The position numbers and the translations under genes are program-made. Positions 37,336 to 45,758 of a stretch of DNA of 64,000 bases are shown here, piece after piece. Numbering within the stretch: the first letter of the stretch is position 1; every line of letters begins with the position of its first letter. The stretch is from Paenibacillus sp. MZ04-78.2 (GTDB lineage: Bacteria > Bacillota > Bacilli > Paenibacillales > NBRC-103111): the NCBI RefSeq assembly GCF_024213375.1, contig NZ_JANAVJ010000020.1, forward strand, positions 1-64,000, given 5' to 3'. Under the pieces are notes generated by a model. It was not told the DNA's origin, searched no databases, and was given only the letters and a program-made list of their open reading frames with translations.

Positions 37336-37815
37336 ATGGTCATCGCCGCATGGATCATCATCGTTGTTCTGTTTCTCGTCGGCATAGCCGGGGCGGTATA
37401 CCCGGTGCTGCCGGGAGCGCTCGCGATCTATGCGGCGTTCTTCGTCTACGGCTTTATGATCGGCTTCGAACCGTTCGGGGTCTGGTTCTGGCTCATTCAA
37501 ACGACGATCGTAGCCATTCTGATCGTGGCCGATTATGCCGTCAGCGCGGTTGGCGCCAAAAAGTTTGGCGGCACGCGGGCATCTGTCATCGGCAGTACGA
37601 TCGGGATATTGATCGGCCCGTTCGTAATCCCGGTCGCAGGGCTGCTGATCGGTCCATTTCTTGGCGCCGTCGTGGGCGAACTGATCGTCGGAACGGAATT
37701 CCGCCAGGCGGTGCGGGCGGGAATCGGGGCGTTGGTCGGCTTTTTCTCGGGGCTCGTCGTTAAACTCGTGCTGCAGCTGCTGATGATCGTGCTGTTTATC
37801 ATCTGGATCGTGTAA
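37336..37815 (+). CDS. DUF456 membrane protein
   Basis: A 159-residue, almost wholly hydrophobic protein with four or five membrane segments and glycine-rich pairs (GSTIGILIGPFVIPVAGLLI, GPFLGAVVGELIVG) typical of the DUF456 family, whose function is unknown. AAAAGGGAGG precedes the ATG. It sits between the HAD phosphatase and the flippase and is probably cotranscribed with both. Confidence 0.82.
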   Translation: MVIAAWIIIVVLFLVGIAGAVYPVLPGALAIYAAFFVYGFMIGFEPFGVWFWLIQTTIVAILIVADYAVSAVGAKKFGGTRASVIGSTIGILIGPFVIPVAGLLIGPFLGAVVGELIVGTEFRQAVRAGIGALVGFFSGLVVKLVLQLLMIVLFIIWIV

Positions 37816-37840
37816 GGCATGAAGGGAAGAAGGGAACGTT

Positions 37841-39529
37841 TTGTCCAAAGATTCATTAGTCAAAGGAACGCTGATTCTAACCTTGGCGGCATTGGTCGCC
37901 CGGGCGCTCGGCGTGGTGCAGCGCATCCCGCTCGTTTATTTGCTCGGCGATATCGGCATGGCGGCCTACGGCATCGCTTTCAACCTGTACTCTGTGCTGC
38001 TCGTCGTCGCCACCGCAGGCATTCCGAGCGCACTCAGCAAAATGATCTCCGAAAAGACCGCGCTCGGCCGGCATGCGGAGGCGGACCGGATCTACAAGGC
38101 GGCGCTGTGGTTTGCCGTATGCGCAGGTGTGCTGATGACTGTTCTGCTATATGCCGCAGCACCGTATTTTGCCAACAGTACTCTCAACCCGCAGGCGGCG
38201 CTGCCGATCCAAGCTATCGCACCGGCGCTGCTGCTGTTTCCGCTGATCGCCATCATGCGCGGCTACTTCCAGGGACGCCGGATGATGATGCCGAACGGCA
38301 TATCGCAGATCATCGAACAGCTGTTCCGCGTCGTCACTTCGGTGGCGCTTGCCTATTTGCTGCTCAGCCACAGCTTGGACTATGCCGTCGCCGGAGCTTC
38401 GTTCGGCGGCGTGGCAGGCAGCATCGCGGCAGCGGCCGTGATGCTGTATTATGCGATGCGGCTGAAGCAAAGCGACCGCCGCGAGCGGTCCGCGGAGGGC
38501 GCCGACGCCGCAGCGGCAGAGAGCGCGGGCGCTGCGGCGTCCGACCAACCGCTGACGTTCAAAGCGATCTATGCGCAGCTGTTCAAGCTGTCTGTGCCGA
38601 TCGTCATTTTCTCGATGACCGTCACGCTGATTTATACGATCGATTCGTCCATCGTGACGCTGCTGCTCAAGGATCAGTTTGGAGAGCACGCGGCTCGTGA
38701 AATGCTTGGTATTTTAGCCGGCCGGGCGCAATCGCTGGCAGGCATTCCGATCATTCTCGCCGTGGCGCTCAGCCAATCGGTCGTACCGATTATTTCGTCA
38801 GCCTATTCGCAAAAAGACATGAAGCAGGTATCCGATCAGACGGCCAAGGTACTGCAATTATCGATTCTTACCGGCCTGCCGATGGTGCTGCTGATCAGTC
38901 TGGGGGCACGCTCGATCAACGGGTTTATTTTTGCGAACCCAGCCGGTTCGCTGATCGTGGATGCGTATGCCCCTCCAATCATCACTCTGCTTACCGTCAG
39001 CGCGATGTTCCAGATCGTCATGCAGACCTCGGGCGCGGTGCTGATGGGAATGGGCCGCATGAGGCCGCTTGTGCTGAGCGTGATCCTTGGCATCGCGGTC
39101 AAGCTGGCAGGCAGCTATGCGCTGGCTCCGTACTGGGGCATCTATGGCATCATCGCCGCCACTGCCCTGTGCTTCATCGTGATGGCGTGGATCAACCTCG
39201 CGGTGCTGCGGTCCGCCGTGCCGTTCCGGGTGTTCGGCCTGCGCCGTTGGCTGTCGTTGGCCGCGACGACGGCGCTGATTTGCCTGATCGGCTATGGACT
39301 GGAACAGATGTGTGTTGCCTACATCCATCCGTTCGGCAGCGAACGTTGGGATGATATGGTGCAAGCTTTGATCATCTGCGCGATCATCGGCGCGGCTTAT
39401 CCCCTCCTGCTCTTCCTGACGCGGGTCATGACGCTGCACGATTTGCAGCATCTGCCAGGACCGCTCCGGAAGCTGGCGAAGCCGCTGCTCGTTCGTCTTG
39501 GCCGCACAACGCAGCAAGAAAAACGGTAA
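37841..39529 (+). CDS. Polysaccharide/lipid flippase of the MOP superfamily (SpoVB/YtgP-like)
   Basis: A 562-residue membrane protein with about fourteen hydrophobic segments and the opening SLVKGTLILTLAALVARALG, then PSALSKMISE and YFQGRRMMMPNGISQIIEQL. These fit the SpoVB/YtgP branch that moves undecaprenyl-linked precursors. YtgP is the B. subtilis lipid II flippase MurJ; SpoVB acts in cortex synthesis. I cannot decide between them. The start is TTG 37841 behind GAAGGGAA. A long Ala-rich loop (about 215-235) is unusual. Confidence 0.82.
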   Translation: MSKDSLVKGTLILTLAALVARALGVVQRIPLVYLLGDIGMAAYGIAFNLYSVLLVVATAGIPSALSKMISEKTALGRHAEADRIYKAALWFAVCAGVLMTVLLYAAAPYFANSTLNPQAALPIQAIAPALLLFPLIAIMRGYFQGRRMMMPNGISQIIEQLFRVVTSVALAYLLLSHSLDYAVAGASFGGVAGSIAAAAVMLYYAMRLKQSDRRERSAEGADAAAAESAGAAASDQPLTFKAIYAQLFKLSVPIVIFSMTVTLIYTIDSSIVTLLLKDQFGEHAAREMLGILAGRAQSLAGIPIILAVALSQSVVPIISSAYSQKDMKQVSDQTAKVLQLSILTGLPMVLLISLGARSINGFIFANPAGSLIVDAYAPPIITLLTVSAMFQIVMQTSGAVLMGMGRMRPLVLSVILGIAVKLAGSYALAPYWGIYGIIAATALCFIVMAWINLAVLRSAVPFRVFGLRRWLSLAATTALICLIGYGLEQMCVAYIHPFGSERWDDMVQALIICAIIGAAYPLLLFLTRVMTLHDLQHLPGPLRKLAKPLLVRLGRTTQQEKR

Positions 39530-39559
39530 ACGATGCGGCAGTGCTCGTAGATAATTGTT

Positions 39560-39616
39560 AAAAACAGCCCCGAACCTTCCAAGCAGATGCTGCTGCTGAG
39601 GAGGTTCGGGGCTATT
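39560..39616. terminator. Bidirectional terminator
   Basis: AACAGCCCCGAACCTTCC pairs with GGAGGTTCGGGGCT. T runs lie on the minus-strand side, so it mainly serves the DUF2515 gene and may also stop the flippase transcript. Confidence 0.8.
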
Positions 39617-39761
39617 CGTCGTTCGGAAGCGGCTTCGGAGCGCGCTGTCTTTCCCGTGTGCGCCACACAGTTTACATTTTGTTCAATAGGAGCAGTGAAG
39701 GGGTATAGCAGGCCGTTCAGGGGGCAAGCTGCCGCAGCGGACTTTCGCCGGAGTCGACGCA

Positions 39762-41051
39762 TTAAACGATCAGATCGCCGGCGAGCACGGCGAGCTCGAT
39801 TTTTTTCAGCCCGAGGCCACATTCCTGCGTCATTTCGAAGGAGAACGGCGCGCTGATTTCCGTAAAATAATCGAGGACGGACAAGTCGCGGAACCAATCC
39901 CCCGGAATGGGCGATTCGACGTCTCTGTCTCTCCATGCATCCGTCAGCGCCGGACTGTACAGCGGGGCCGCGCCGGGCCGCAGCTTGCAGCCGTCAAGCC
40001 GCTCCAGCAGCTGGCCACGGGGCCGGGGCGGCTCCTTGCGCACGGGTGCGAACAGATGCGGCCAGTAATCCGCGCGGGAGCCGCTGTGACGGCGTCCGCA
40101 GGCGAACGCCTGAGCGCCTTCAGCTACCGCACGAATCCCGAATAGAATGGCGTACAGCTTTTTGCCGACCTCGATGCGCTCGCGCACGCTGCTGAAGTTT
40201 TCCAGAATCAGACCTGCGAGCCGTATACGGTCGCCCTGAACATAAGGAAACACGACCTGGTTCAGCTGAAGCAGCGTCTGCGTCTGAAAAAACAAGGTGT
40301 CGAGCACGGTGCTTTGAAACGAAGGATGACGGACGACGCGCTCCTCAATATAATGCTGCTCGTTCACGATTAACGCGATGGTCAACAGCCCGGATTCCCG
40401 CTCGATCCAGAAACGGTCCCAGACCGGGCGCATAAAGCGCGAGACACCGAGCAGGGGAAGCAGATAAAACAGTGGGCGTTTCAGTTGCACGCTCGCCCGG
40501 TACAGCAAAAGCTGCGGGTAAGCATCCCGGAAGATGAGCGCGTTGGCCCTTTCCAAAAAAGCGAAGATGTTCTCGCGCTGCTCCTCGTTCAACAGAAATG
40601 GCAGCAGATCTCCCCGCAGATCCGTCATGCTCCACCCCCCGTTGCGCGACACCATATGGGCGAGCAGCGCCCAATGCAGCTCGGGATGCTCGCGGTACAT
40701 ATGCAAATAAGCCGCGGTACGTGTCACGTTGTTGCGGATATGCACGTCCCGCTCACGTAGGATTCGCTCCAGCAGCTTCTGGTCCTCTTCTTTGGCGTCT
40801 GGCCCAGTCTCCGGGGGTTCTTTTGCCGACTCCGCGTTCCCTTCCTGCAGCGCAAGCTTCCATTGCAGCCGCTTGCGCAGCGCTTCGACCGAAAACGGAT
40901 CGATCGGAATGCGGTGCGCCGCGGTCAGAAGCTTTTTTTCATGCGCTATCGTCTGCGCCTTTCCTTTGATCCACTCTACCGCTTCCTGTGGCAAATCCGC
41001 CAGCTTATGAAGCAGGTCGATGCCATTCCAACGGTAATTTCTCCGGTTCAT
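39762..41051 (-). CDS. DUF2515 family protein (YppC-like)
   Basis: A 429-residue protein of the Bacillus YppC/DUF2515 family, function unknown. The conserved core is visible: RNNVTRTAAYLHMYREHPEL, HWALLAHMVSRNGGWSMTDL and FLERANALIFRDAYPQLLLY. A Pro/Glu-rich linker lies near residues 75-90. The gene diverges from the stalk-domain lipoprotein. About 145 bases between its stop and the terminator hold nothing recognisable. Confidence 0.82.
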   Translation of the reverse strand: MNRRNYRWNGIDLLHKLADLPQEAVEWIKGKAQTIAHEKKLLTAAHRIPIDPFSVEALRKRLQWKLALQEGNAESAKEPPETGPDAKEEDQKLLERILRERDVHIRNNVTRTAAYLHMYREHPELHWALLAHMVSRNGGWSMTDLRGDLLPFLLNEEQRENIFAFLERANALIFRDAYPQLLLYRASVQLKRPLFYLLPLLGVSRFMRPVWDRFWIERESGLLTIALIVNEQHYIEERVVRHPSFQSTVLDTLFFQTQTLLQLNQVVFPYVQGDRIRLAGLILENFSSVRERIEVGKKLYAILFGIRAVAEGAQAFACGRRHSGSRADYWPHLFAPVRKEPPRPRGQLLERLDGCKLRPGAAPLYSPALTDAWRDRDVESPIPGDWFRDLSVLDYFTEISAPFSFEMTQECGLGLKKIELAVLAGDLIV

Positions 41052-41194
41052 GGTCCGAGCCCTCCCGCCTTAAAAAAAGGATTTTCCAAACGGCTGTCGT
41101 ATAATTCCATATGCAGGTGCGCAACGTTCTGCCAATTATTTCGTATAAATGGTGGGTTGCATGCATCATAGTACATATTTTTAGGAGGTTCCCG

Positions 41195-42739
41195 ATGAGA
41201 ACAAAACGTTGGAACACCATGTTGAGCCTCGTGCTGGTGGGCATTCTGATCCTGCTCGCCGGCTGCCAATCGGTCGGCAATGTCGACGTAGGCAAAGCGA
41301 TGGCCGGAAGTTTGGCCGTCAAATCTTCGGAAGGCAAGCAGACGGTAACGCTGGAGCTGACGCCGGACCCGGCGGTCACGATGTCGCCGGAGGGCAAGCG
41401 GGTGTTCGATCTGTTCAGCAAGGTGAAAATTGACATTACCGAGATGAAGATGCAAGATCAGTTGCACGGGTCTATGAAAGGCGAATTCGAGTATCAGAAA
41501 GGCCGCGTGCCGTTCGAACTGGTCATGTCCGACATGAATTACACGCTCAAAATCGAAGGCGCAAAAAAGCCGATCATGATCCGCAACAGCGAGACGGCCG
41601 CTGCCGAGCTTCCCAAGGAATTGCAGGAGCAGCTCCAGCAGCTTAGCAAGAAGGCGGTTGAAGTGGTGCCTTCGCTCACGCCGCTCTTCACCCGCAACTT
41701 CCCGAACCCGAGCAAAATCACGGCTGCGGATGTGAACGAAACCGTGAACGGCGAAGCGCTGACCCTGCAAAAGGTTCATGCCGAAATTTACGGCAACGAG
41801 CTGCTGGGCTTGGTGAAAGGTTTCCTGACGAACGTGCTTGCCGACGATCAAGGTCTGAAAGATTTCATCGGCGTGCTGTACGATCTGTACGTGCCGATCT
41901 TGAAAGAAGCCACCAAGGAAATCGAAAACGATACGATCACGCCTTATTTGAGCAATAAAGCGCTGGCGGTAGAATTCATTCATACGTTTCTTAAAACCCA
42001 CTTGGAGCAAATGCTCAAGGATTTCGACGCGTCGGTCAATGAGATGGGTCCGGAAGCCAAAGCTTGGTTGAGCGACAACCAATCGCTTAAGATGGACTTG
42101 TATGTAGACAAAGATTACGTTACCCGCAAATCGAACACGGAAATTGGATTTACCCTTCCGCAAGGCAAGGGAGACGGCTTGAAAAGCGTCAAAATTACGT
42201 CGGTCTACGAAGTGTGGAACGTGAACAAGCCGGTACAGGCCGCCACAATCGATACCGCAGGCGGAGTTATCGAAATGAACGGTGCGGACGGCCGCCTGAC
42301 GGCAGGCAAATTCGTCGCATCGCTTGATCCGAACTCTCAACTGTACAAACTGCTTAAAGACGATCTTGGCGTAACGAAGAAAAACATCAGCATGATCGTC
42401 GGTGAAGACAAAGAGATGTCTTTCGGCACGCTTCCTTATAACGACAACGGCACGATTATGGTCCCGGCGCGTTTCGTCGTCGAGGAACTGGACGCCGATG
42501 TGAAGTGGGATGCGGCCACCAAGCAAGTCAAAGTGACCGATCCGCTGAACGGCACCGCGCTCGTATTAACGATCGGCAGCGACGAAGCTACCGTTAACGG
42601 CAAGACCGTTAAGCTGGAGAAGCCCGCCGTTCTCGTAGAAGGCGTTACTTATGTTCCCGTTCGCGTCGTTTCCGAAGGCCTCGGAGCAAAAGTAGGCTGG
42701 GAGCAAGCAACGCAAACCGTTAAAATTACCCGCGATTAA
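41195..42739 (+). CDS. Lipoprotein with copper amine oxidase N-terminal-like (stalk) domain
   Basis: A 514-residue lipoprotein. The signal MRTKRWNTMLSLVLVGILIL runs into the lipobox LLAGC. The middle region (about 30-390) is helical with no known domain. The C-terminal 110 residues form a stalk domain with VPARFVVEELDADVKWDAAT and YVPVRVVSEGLGAKVGWEQA, common in Paenibacillus envelope proteins. ATG 41195 follows TTAGGAGG; the ATG at 41111 is rejected. Probable role: cell-wall-associated, unknown. Confidence 0.82.
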   Translation: MRTKRWNTMLSLVLVGILILLAGCQSVGNVDVGKAMAGSLAVKSSEGKQTVTLELTPDPAVTMSPEGKRVFDLFSKVKIDITEMKMQDQLHGSMKGEFEYQKGRVPFELVMSDMNYTLKIEGAKKPIMIRNSETAAAELPKELQEQLQQLSKKAVEVVPSLTPLFTRNFPNPSKITAADVNETVNGEALTLQKVHAEIYGNELLGLVKGFLTNVLADDQGLKDFIGVLYDLYVPILKEATKEIENDTITPYLSNKALAVEFIHTFLKTHLEQMLKDFDASVNEMGPEAKAWLSDNQSLKMDLYVDKDYVTRKSNTEIGFTLPQGKGDGLKSVKITSVYEVWNVNKPVQAATIDTAGGVIEMNGADGRLTAGKFVASLDPNSQLYKLLKDDLGVTKKNISMIVGEDKEMSFGTLPYNDNGTIMVPARFVVEELDADVKWDAATKQVKVTDPLNGTALVLTIGSDEATVNGKTVKLEKPAVLVEGVTYVPVRVVSEGLGAKVGWEQATQTVKITRD

Positions 42740-42802
42740 TAAGAATATGGCTTCATCCTTAATATGTGCTTGAACGGCCGGACTATTCGGCCTTAAAAGC
42801 AG

Positions 42803-42856
42803 AAAACAGCCTCCCATCCGACTCCGCCTCGGAAAGATGGGGGGCTGTTTCTATTT
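42803..42856. terminator. Bidirectional terminator
   Basis: AAACAGCCTCCCATC pairs with GATGGGGGGCTGTTT (one mismatch). It lies between the stalk lipoprotein gene and the convergent SPFH/RHH operon. Confidence 0.88.
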
Positions 42857-42874
42857 CATATACGAGCATCAGAC

Positions 42875-43087
42875 CTAATCCTGGGTTGAATCGGAAGTTG
42901 GGGCTTTCGTCTCCGTTCCCGGCCCCAGAGACCGGGGGGAGGGCAGCCGACCGGCTCGGGCGGCTGTCTCCCGCAGCAAATATTCGATGTGGCTGTTGAC
43001 ACTGCGGAATTCGTCAGCCGCCCATTTTTCCAGCACTTCGTACAGCTTCGGATCAAGCCGCAGCGGGAAGTTTTTTTTACCGGCCAT
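42875..43087 (-). CDS. Ribbon-helix-helix (Arc/HicB-like) protein
   Basis: A 70-residue protein with an Arc-type ribbon-helix-helix: KKNFPLRLDPKLYEVLEKWA, then EFRSVNSHIEYLLRETAARA. The first strand (FPLRL) would contact DNA. The tail is Pro/Gly-rich. It lies nine bases after the SPFH gene on the same strand. It may regulate that operon. Antitoxin function is possible by family, but no toxin gene is adjacent. Confidence 0.75.
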   Translation of the reverse strand: MAGKKNFPLRLDPKLYEVLEKWAADEFRSVNSHIEYLLRETAARAGRLPSPRSLGPGTETKAPTSDSTQD

Positions 43088-43096
43088 GGTGGACCG

Positions 43097-43939
43097 TCAG
43101 TATAAGCTTCCCGTATTGATGACCGGGCTGGCGGAACGGTCTGACACGATGGCGACGAGCAGATTGTTGATCATGGCGGCTTTGCGTTCTTCGTCAAGCT
43201 CTACGACGCCTTCTTGCTGCAATTGGGCGATAGCGAGCTGCACCATGCCGACGGCGCCTTCGACAATTTTGGCGCGTGCGGCGATGATCGCCGTTGCCTG
43301 CTGACGCTGCAGCATGGCGCTGGCGATCTCCGTGGAATAAGCCAGATGCGTCAAGCGGGCTTCAAGGACTTCGACGCCGGCTACCGACAGGCGGTCCTGC
43401 AGCTCGCGGCTCAGCTCTAGGGCGACCTCTTCGGAGTTGCCGCGCAAGGAGTAGCCGTTCTCGTAAGAATCGTACGGATATTTGTTGGCTACGTGCCGCA
43501 GCGCAGTTTCGCTCTGAATCTCGACGAATTGCTCATAGTTGTCGACATCGAAGCTGGCTCTAGCCGAATCGACGACGCGGAAGACGACGACGGCGGCGAT
43601 TTCAATCGGATTGCCGTCGATGTCGTTCACCTTTAACTTGGCGCTGTTGAAGTTGCGGACGCGCAGCGATACCTTTTTCCGAACGGAGAAAGGAACCGTT
43701 ACCCACATTCCGCTCTCGCGCAGCGTTCCGGCGTAGCTGCCGAAGAACGTTACGACCATCGCCTGATTCGGTTGAATGACCGTCAATGAGGATAACGGCA
43801 GCACCGACAGGACGATCAAGACGATGCCCAAAGCGGGCGAAGCTTTGGTAATCAGCAGGAATAGTCCTCCTCCGACCAGCGCAAGCACCAGCAGCAGCCC
43901 GAGAAATCCGTTCATCACCCATGCTTTTCTTTCTTTCAT
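43097..43939 (-). CDS. SPFH/Band 7 membrane protein
   Basis: A 280-residue protein with two N-terminal membrane segments (about 10-55) and an SPFH (prohibitin-like) domain: IQPNQAMVVTFFGSYAGTLR, KVNDIDGNPIEIAAVVVFRV and VEVLEARLTHLAYSTEIASAML with a QRQQA turn. SPFH proteins organise membrane microdomains and often scaffold proteases. The start at 43939 has AAGGAGTG. First gene of a pair with the RHH protein. Confidence 0.88.
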   Translation of the reverse strand: MKERKAWVMNGFLGLLLVLALVGGGLFLLITKASPALGIVLIVLSVLPLSSLTVIQPNQAMVVTFFGSYAGTLRESGMWVTVPFSVRKKVSLRVRNFNSAKLKVNDIDGNPIEIAAVVVFRVVDSARASFDVDNYEQFVEIQSETALRHVANKYPYDSYENGYSLRGNSEEVALELSRELQDRLSVAGVEVLEARLTHLAYSTEIASAMLQRQQATAIIAARAKIVEGAVGMVQLAIAQLQQEGVVELDEERKAAMINNLLVAIVSDRSASPVINTGSLY

Positions 43940-44149
43940 CGCAAACACTCCTTTTTTAAGGAAATCATATTGTTTTGATATTTTTATGATATCACTCTTA
44001 GTAATAATTGTAAAGTTGTATAAACTGGAAATTCAATTCAGGATTGAAATTGTCCCGCCTGTGCAAGATTGACAGAAGCCACTCCGAGTGCTATAAGTGG
44101 GGTAAGCGAAAGAAATAGGGCAAAACGATGACCGAAGGCGGTGTTTTCC

Positions 44150-44494
44150 ATGGAACAAGTGACAACCGAACAACGATTTAGAGAAGTAATCGCCGGCTCG
44201 AAGCCGACCGTTGCCGTTTTCCAAGCGACTTGGTGCAAGGATTGCCATTTTATCCATCCGTTCATGCCTCAAGTGGAGGAAGCGTACCAAGATCGCCTGA
44301 ACCTCGTTCATATTGACGTTGACGATTTGCCGGATCTTTGCTCGGAATTGAACATCTTGGGCATCCCGAGCTTTATCGCGTTCCGTGACGGTCAAGAGCT
44401 TGTCCGTTTTGTCAGCAAGCTGCGCAAAACGCGCGACGAAATCGAGCAATTCCTGGACCGTGCGCTCGAAGTATCGAATGCCTTGCAGAAATAA
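44150..44494 (+). CDS. Thioredoxin family protein
   Basis: A 114-residue thioredoxin-fold protein. The active site is ATWCKDCHFIHPFMP near residues 28-42, with the cis-proline in LGIPSFIAF near 75. The CxxC is CKDC rather than CGPC, so it is not the main thioredoxin. No signal peptide is visible, so it is cytoplasmic. ATG 44150 is chosen; GTG 44141 is in frame. Partner unknown. Confidence 0.87.
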   Translation: MEQVTTEQRFREVIAGSKPTVAVFQATWCKDCHFIHPFMPQVEEAYQDRLNLVHIDVDDLPDLCSELNILGIPSFIAFRDGQELVRFVSKLRKTRDEIEQFLDRALEVSNALQK

Positions 44495-44516
44495 CAGCCA
44501 TCGAGTGCCAAAGCGC

Positions 44517-44552
44517 AAAAGCCCGCCGGAAACCGTTCCGGCCGGGCTTTTA
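44517..44552 (+). terminator. Terminator of the thioredoxin-like gene
   Basis: AAAAGCCCG-CCGGAA pairs with TTCCGG-CCGGGCTTTT, with a four-base loop. Confidence 0.88.
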
Positions 44553-44661
44553 TTCGTTGAAGAGGGGGGTGCAGCCGGTTCGTCCGGTTTCAAGGCTTTG
44601 TAACATTTCCGCATGGATTTAGGTACTTTTTATCGCTATAATAAGGGTTGGACGTTCGCTT

Positions 44662-44693
44662 TGTCTAATGTTGTCGACAAATGATGATAGACA
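44662..44693. repeat. Nested palindromes upstream of ctaA
   Basis: TTGTCGACAA (44671-44680) is a perfect palindrome placed inside a TGTCTA/TAGACA inverted pair (44662-44667 and 44688-44693). It is 24 bases before the ctaA start. A regulatory role is possible. Confidence 0.4.
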
Positions 44694-44716
44694 TATTAAA
44701 TAGAAGAAGCGGGTGA

Positions 44717-45670
44717 ATGTTACGCATGAACATACAACGTTGGCTGAAGCGCTTTTCTTTTACGAGCATGGCCGGCATGTTTTTAATCTTGCTGATGGGC
44801 GCGTTGGTGACGAAAACGGAATCGGGCCGGGGCTGCGGCGACGATTGGCCGCTGTGCAACGGACAGATTGTTCCGGCTTATACGATTGAATCGATGATCG
44901 AGTACAGCCACCGCTTTGTGGTCGGCGTTGTGGGGATTATTTTGCTTATTACGACGATTCTCGTGCTGCTGTACAGCCATCGCAAGGATGCCAAATGGTA
45001 CGTAGGCGGGGCGATGGCGTTCACGGTGCTGCAAGCGATCCTCGGCGCCATGGCCGTCTTATGGCCGCAATCCGGCCCGGTGCTTGCGCTGCATTTCGGC
45101 TTCTCGCTGATGTCGTTTGCTTTTACGCTGCTGTTGTATTTAGTTTTCACGAAATTCGGAGACGCGATGCACCGCGGTGACGGAACGAGACTGACCAAAG
45201 GCGTGCGCATCGCTATCTGGGGCATTTTGATTTACTCTTATGTCGTCGTTTATTTGGGAGCCTACGTCCGGCATTCCGAATCGACCGGTGGCTGTATCGG
45301 CTGGCCCTTGTGCAACGGACAAGTCATTCCGGAGTTGAGCGGGGCGACCGGCATCGTATTCTTGCACCGCGTGGCGGCTGCGGTACTGGGGATCGCGATT
45401 CTGGTTCTGTTCCTCGTCGTTCGGATGCAGGCGCATACGGACAGCGCGATCTATCGGGCGACCCGCTTGTCGCTGGTGCTTGTTATTCTGCAAATCTTAA
45501 GCGGCGGCTTTGTTACGCTGGCCATGGGATACGATATTTACCTGCTCGCCAGTATGCTGCACGCACTGTTGATCTCCTGCTTGTTCGGCATCTTGTGCTA
45601 CGTGGGGATAACGTCTCTGCACGCGGCAGAGGGGAAAGTACGGGCTTACGCGGCTTCTCGGCTGCCGTAA
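44717..45670 (+). CDS. ctaA: Heme A synthase
   Basis: CtaA oxidises the C8 methyl of heme O to a formyl group, giving heme A. The 317-residue protein has eight membrane segments in two halves. Each half carries the paired motifs: TKTESGRGCGDDWPLCNGQI with the His in YSHRFVVG, then HSESTGGCIGWPLCNGQVIP with the His in FLHRVAAA. The Cys pairs are those of the Bacillus type. ATG 44726 is an alternative start. It works with CtaB at 19.0 kb. Confidence 0.95.
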   Translation: MLRMNIQRWLKRFSFTSMAGMFLILLMGALVTKTESGRGCGDDWPLCNGQIVPAYTIESMIEYSHRFVVGVVGIILLITTILVLLYSHRKDAKWYVGGAMAFTVLQAILGAMAVLWPQSGPVLALHFGFSLMSFAFTLLLYLVFTKFGDAMHRGDGTRLTKGVRIAIWGILIYSYVVVYLGAYVRHSESTGGCIGWPLCNGQVIPELSGATGIVFLHRVAAAVLGIAILVLFLVVRMQAHTDSAIYRATRLSLVLVILQILSGGFVTLAMGYDIYLLASMLHALLISCLFGILCYVGITSLHAAEGKVRAYAASRLP

Positions 45671-45758
45671 GCCCCTCTTATTACTATACGTCCTAATCGG
45701 GGACATTTAGCAATGATCTATTTCACTTTGTGGGATGAAAGAAGGGAGACGCTCGGCC

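Noticed and set aside
39617-39761. Additional gene between the terminator and the DUF2515 stop
   Set aside because: No frame has a start with a ribosome site or recognisable content.
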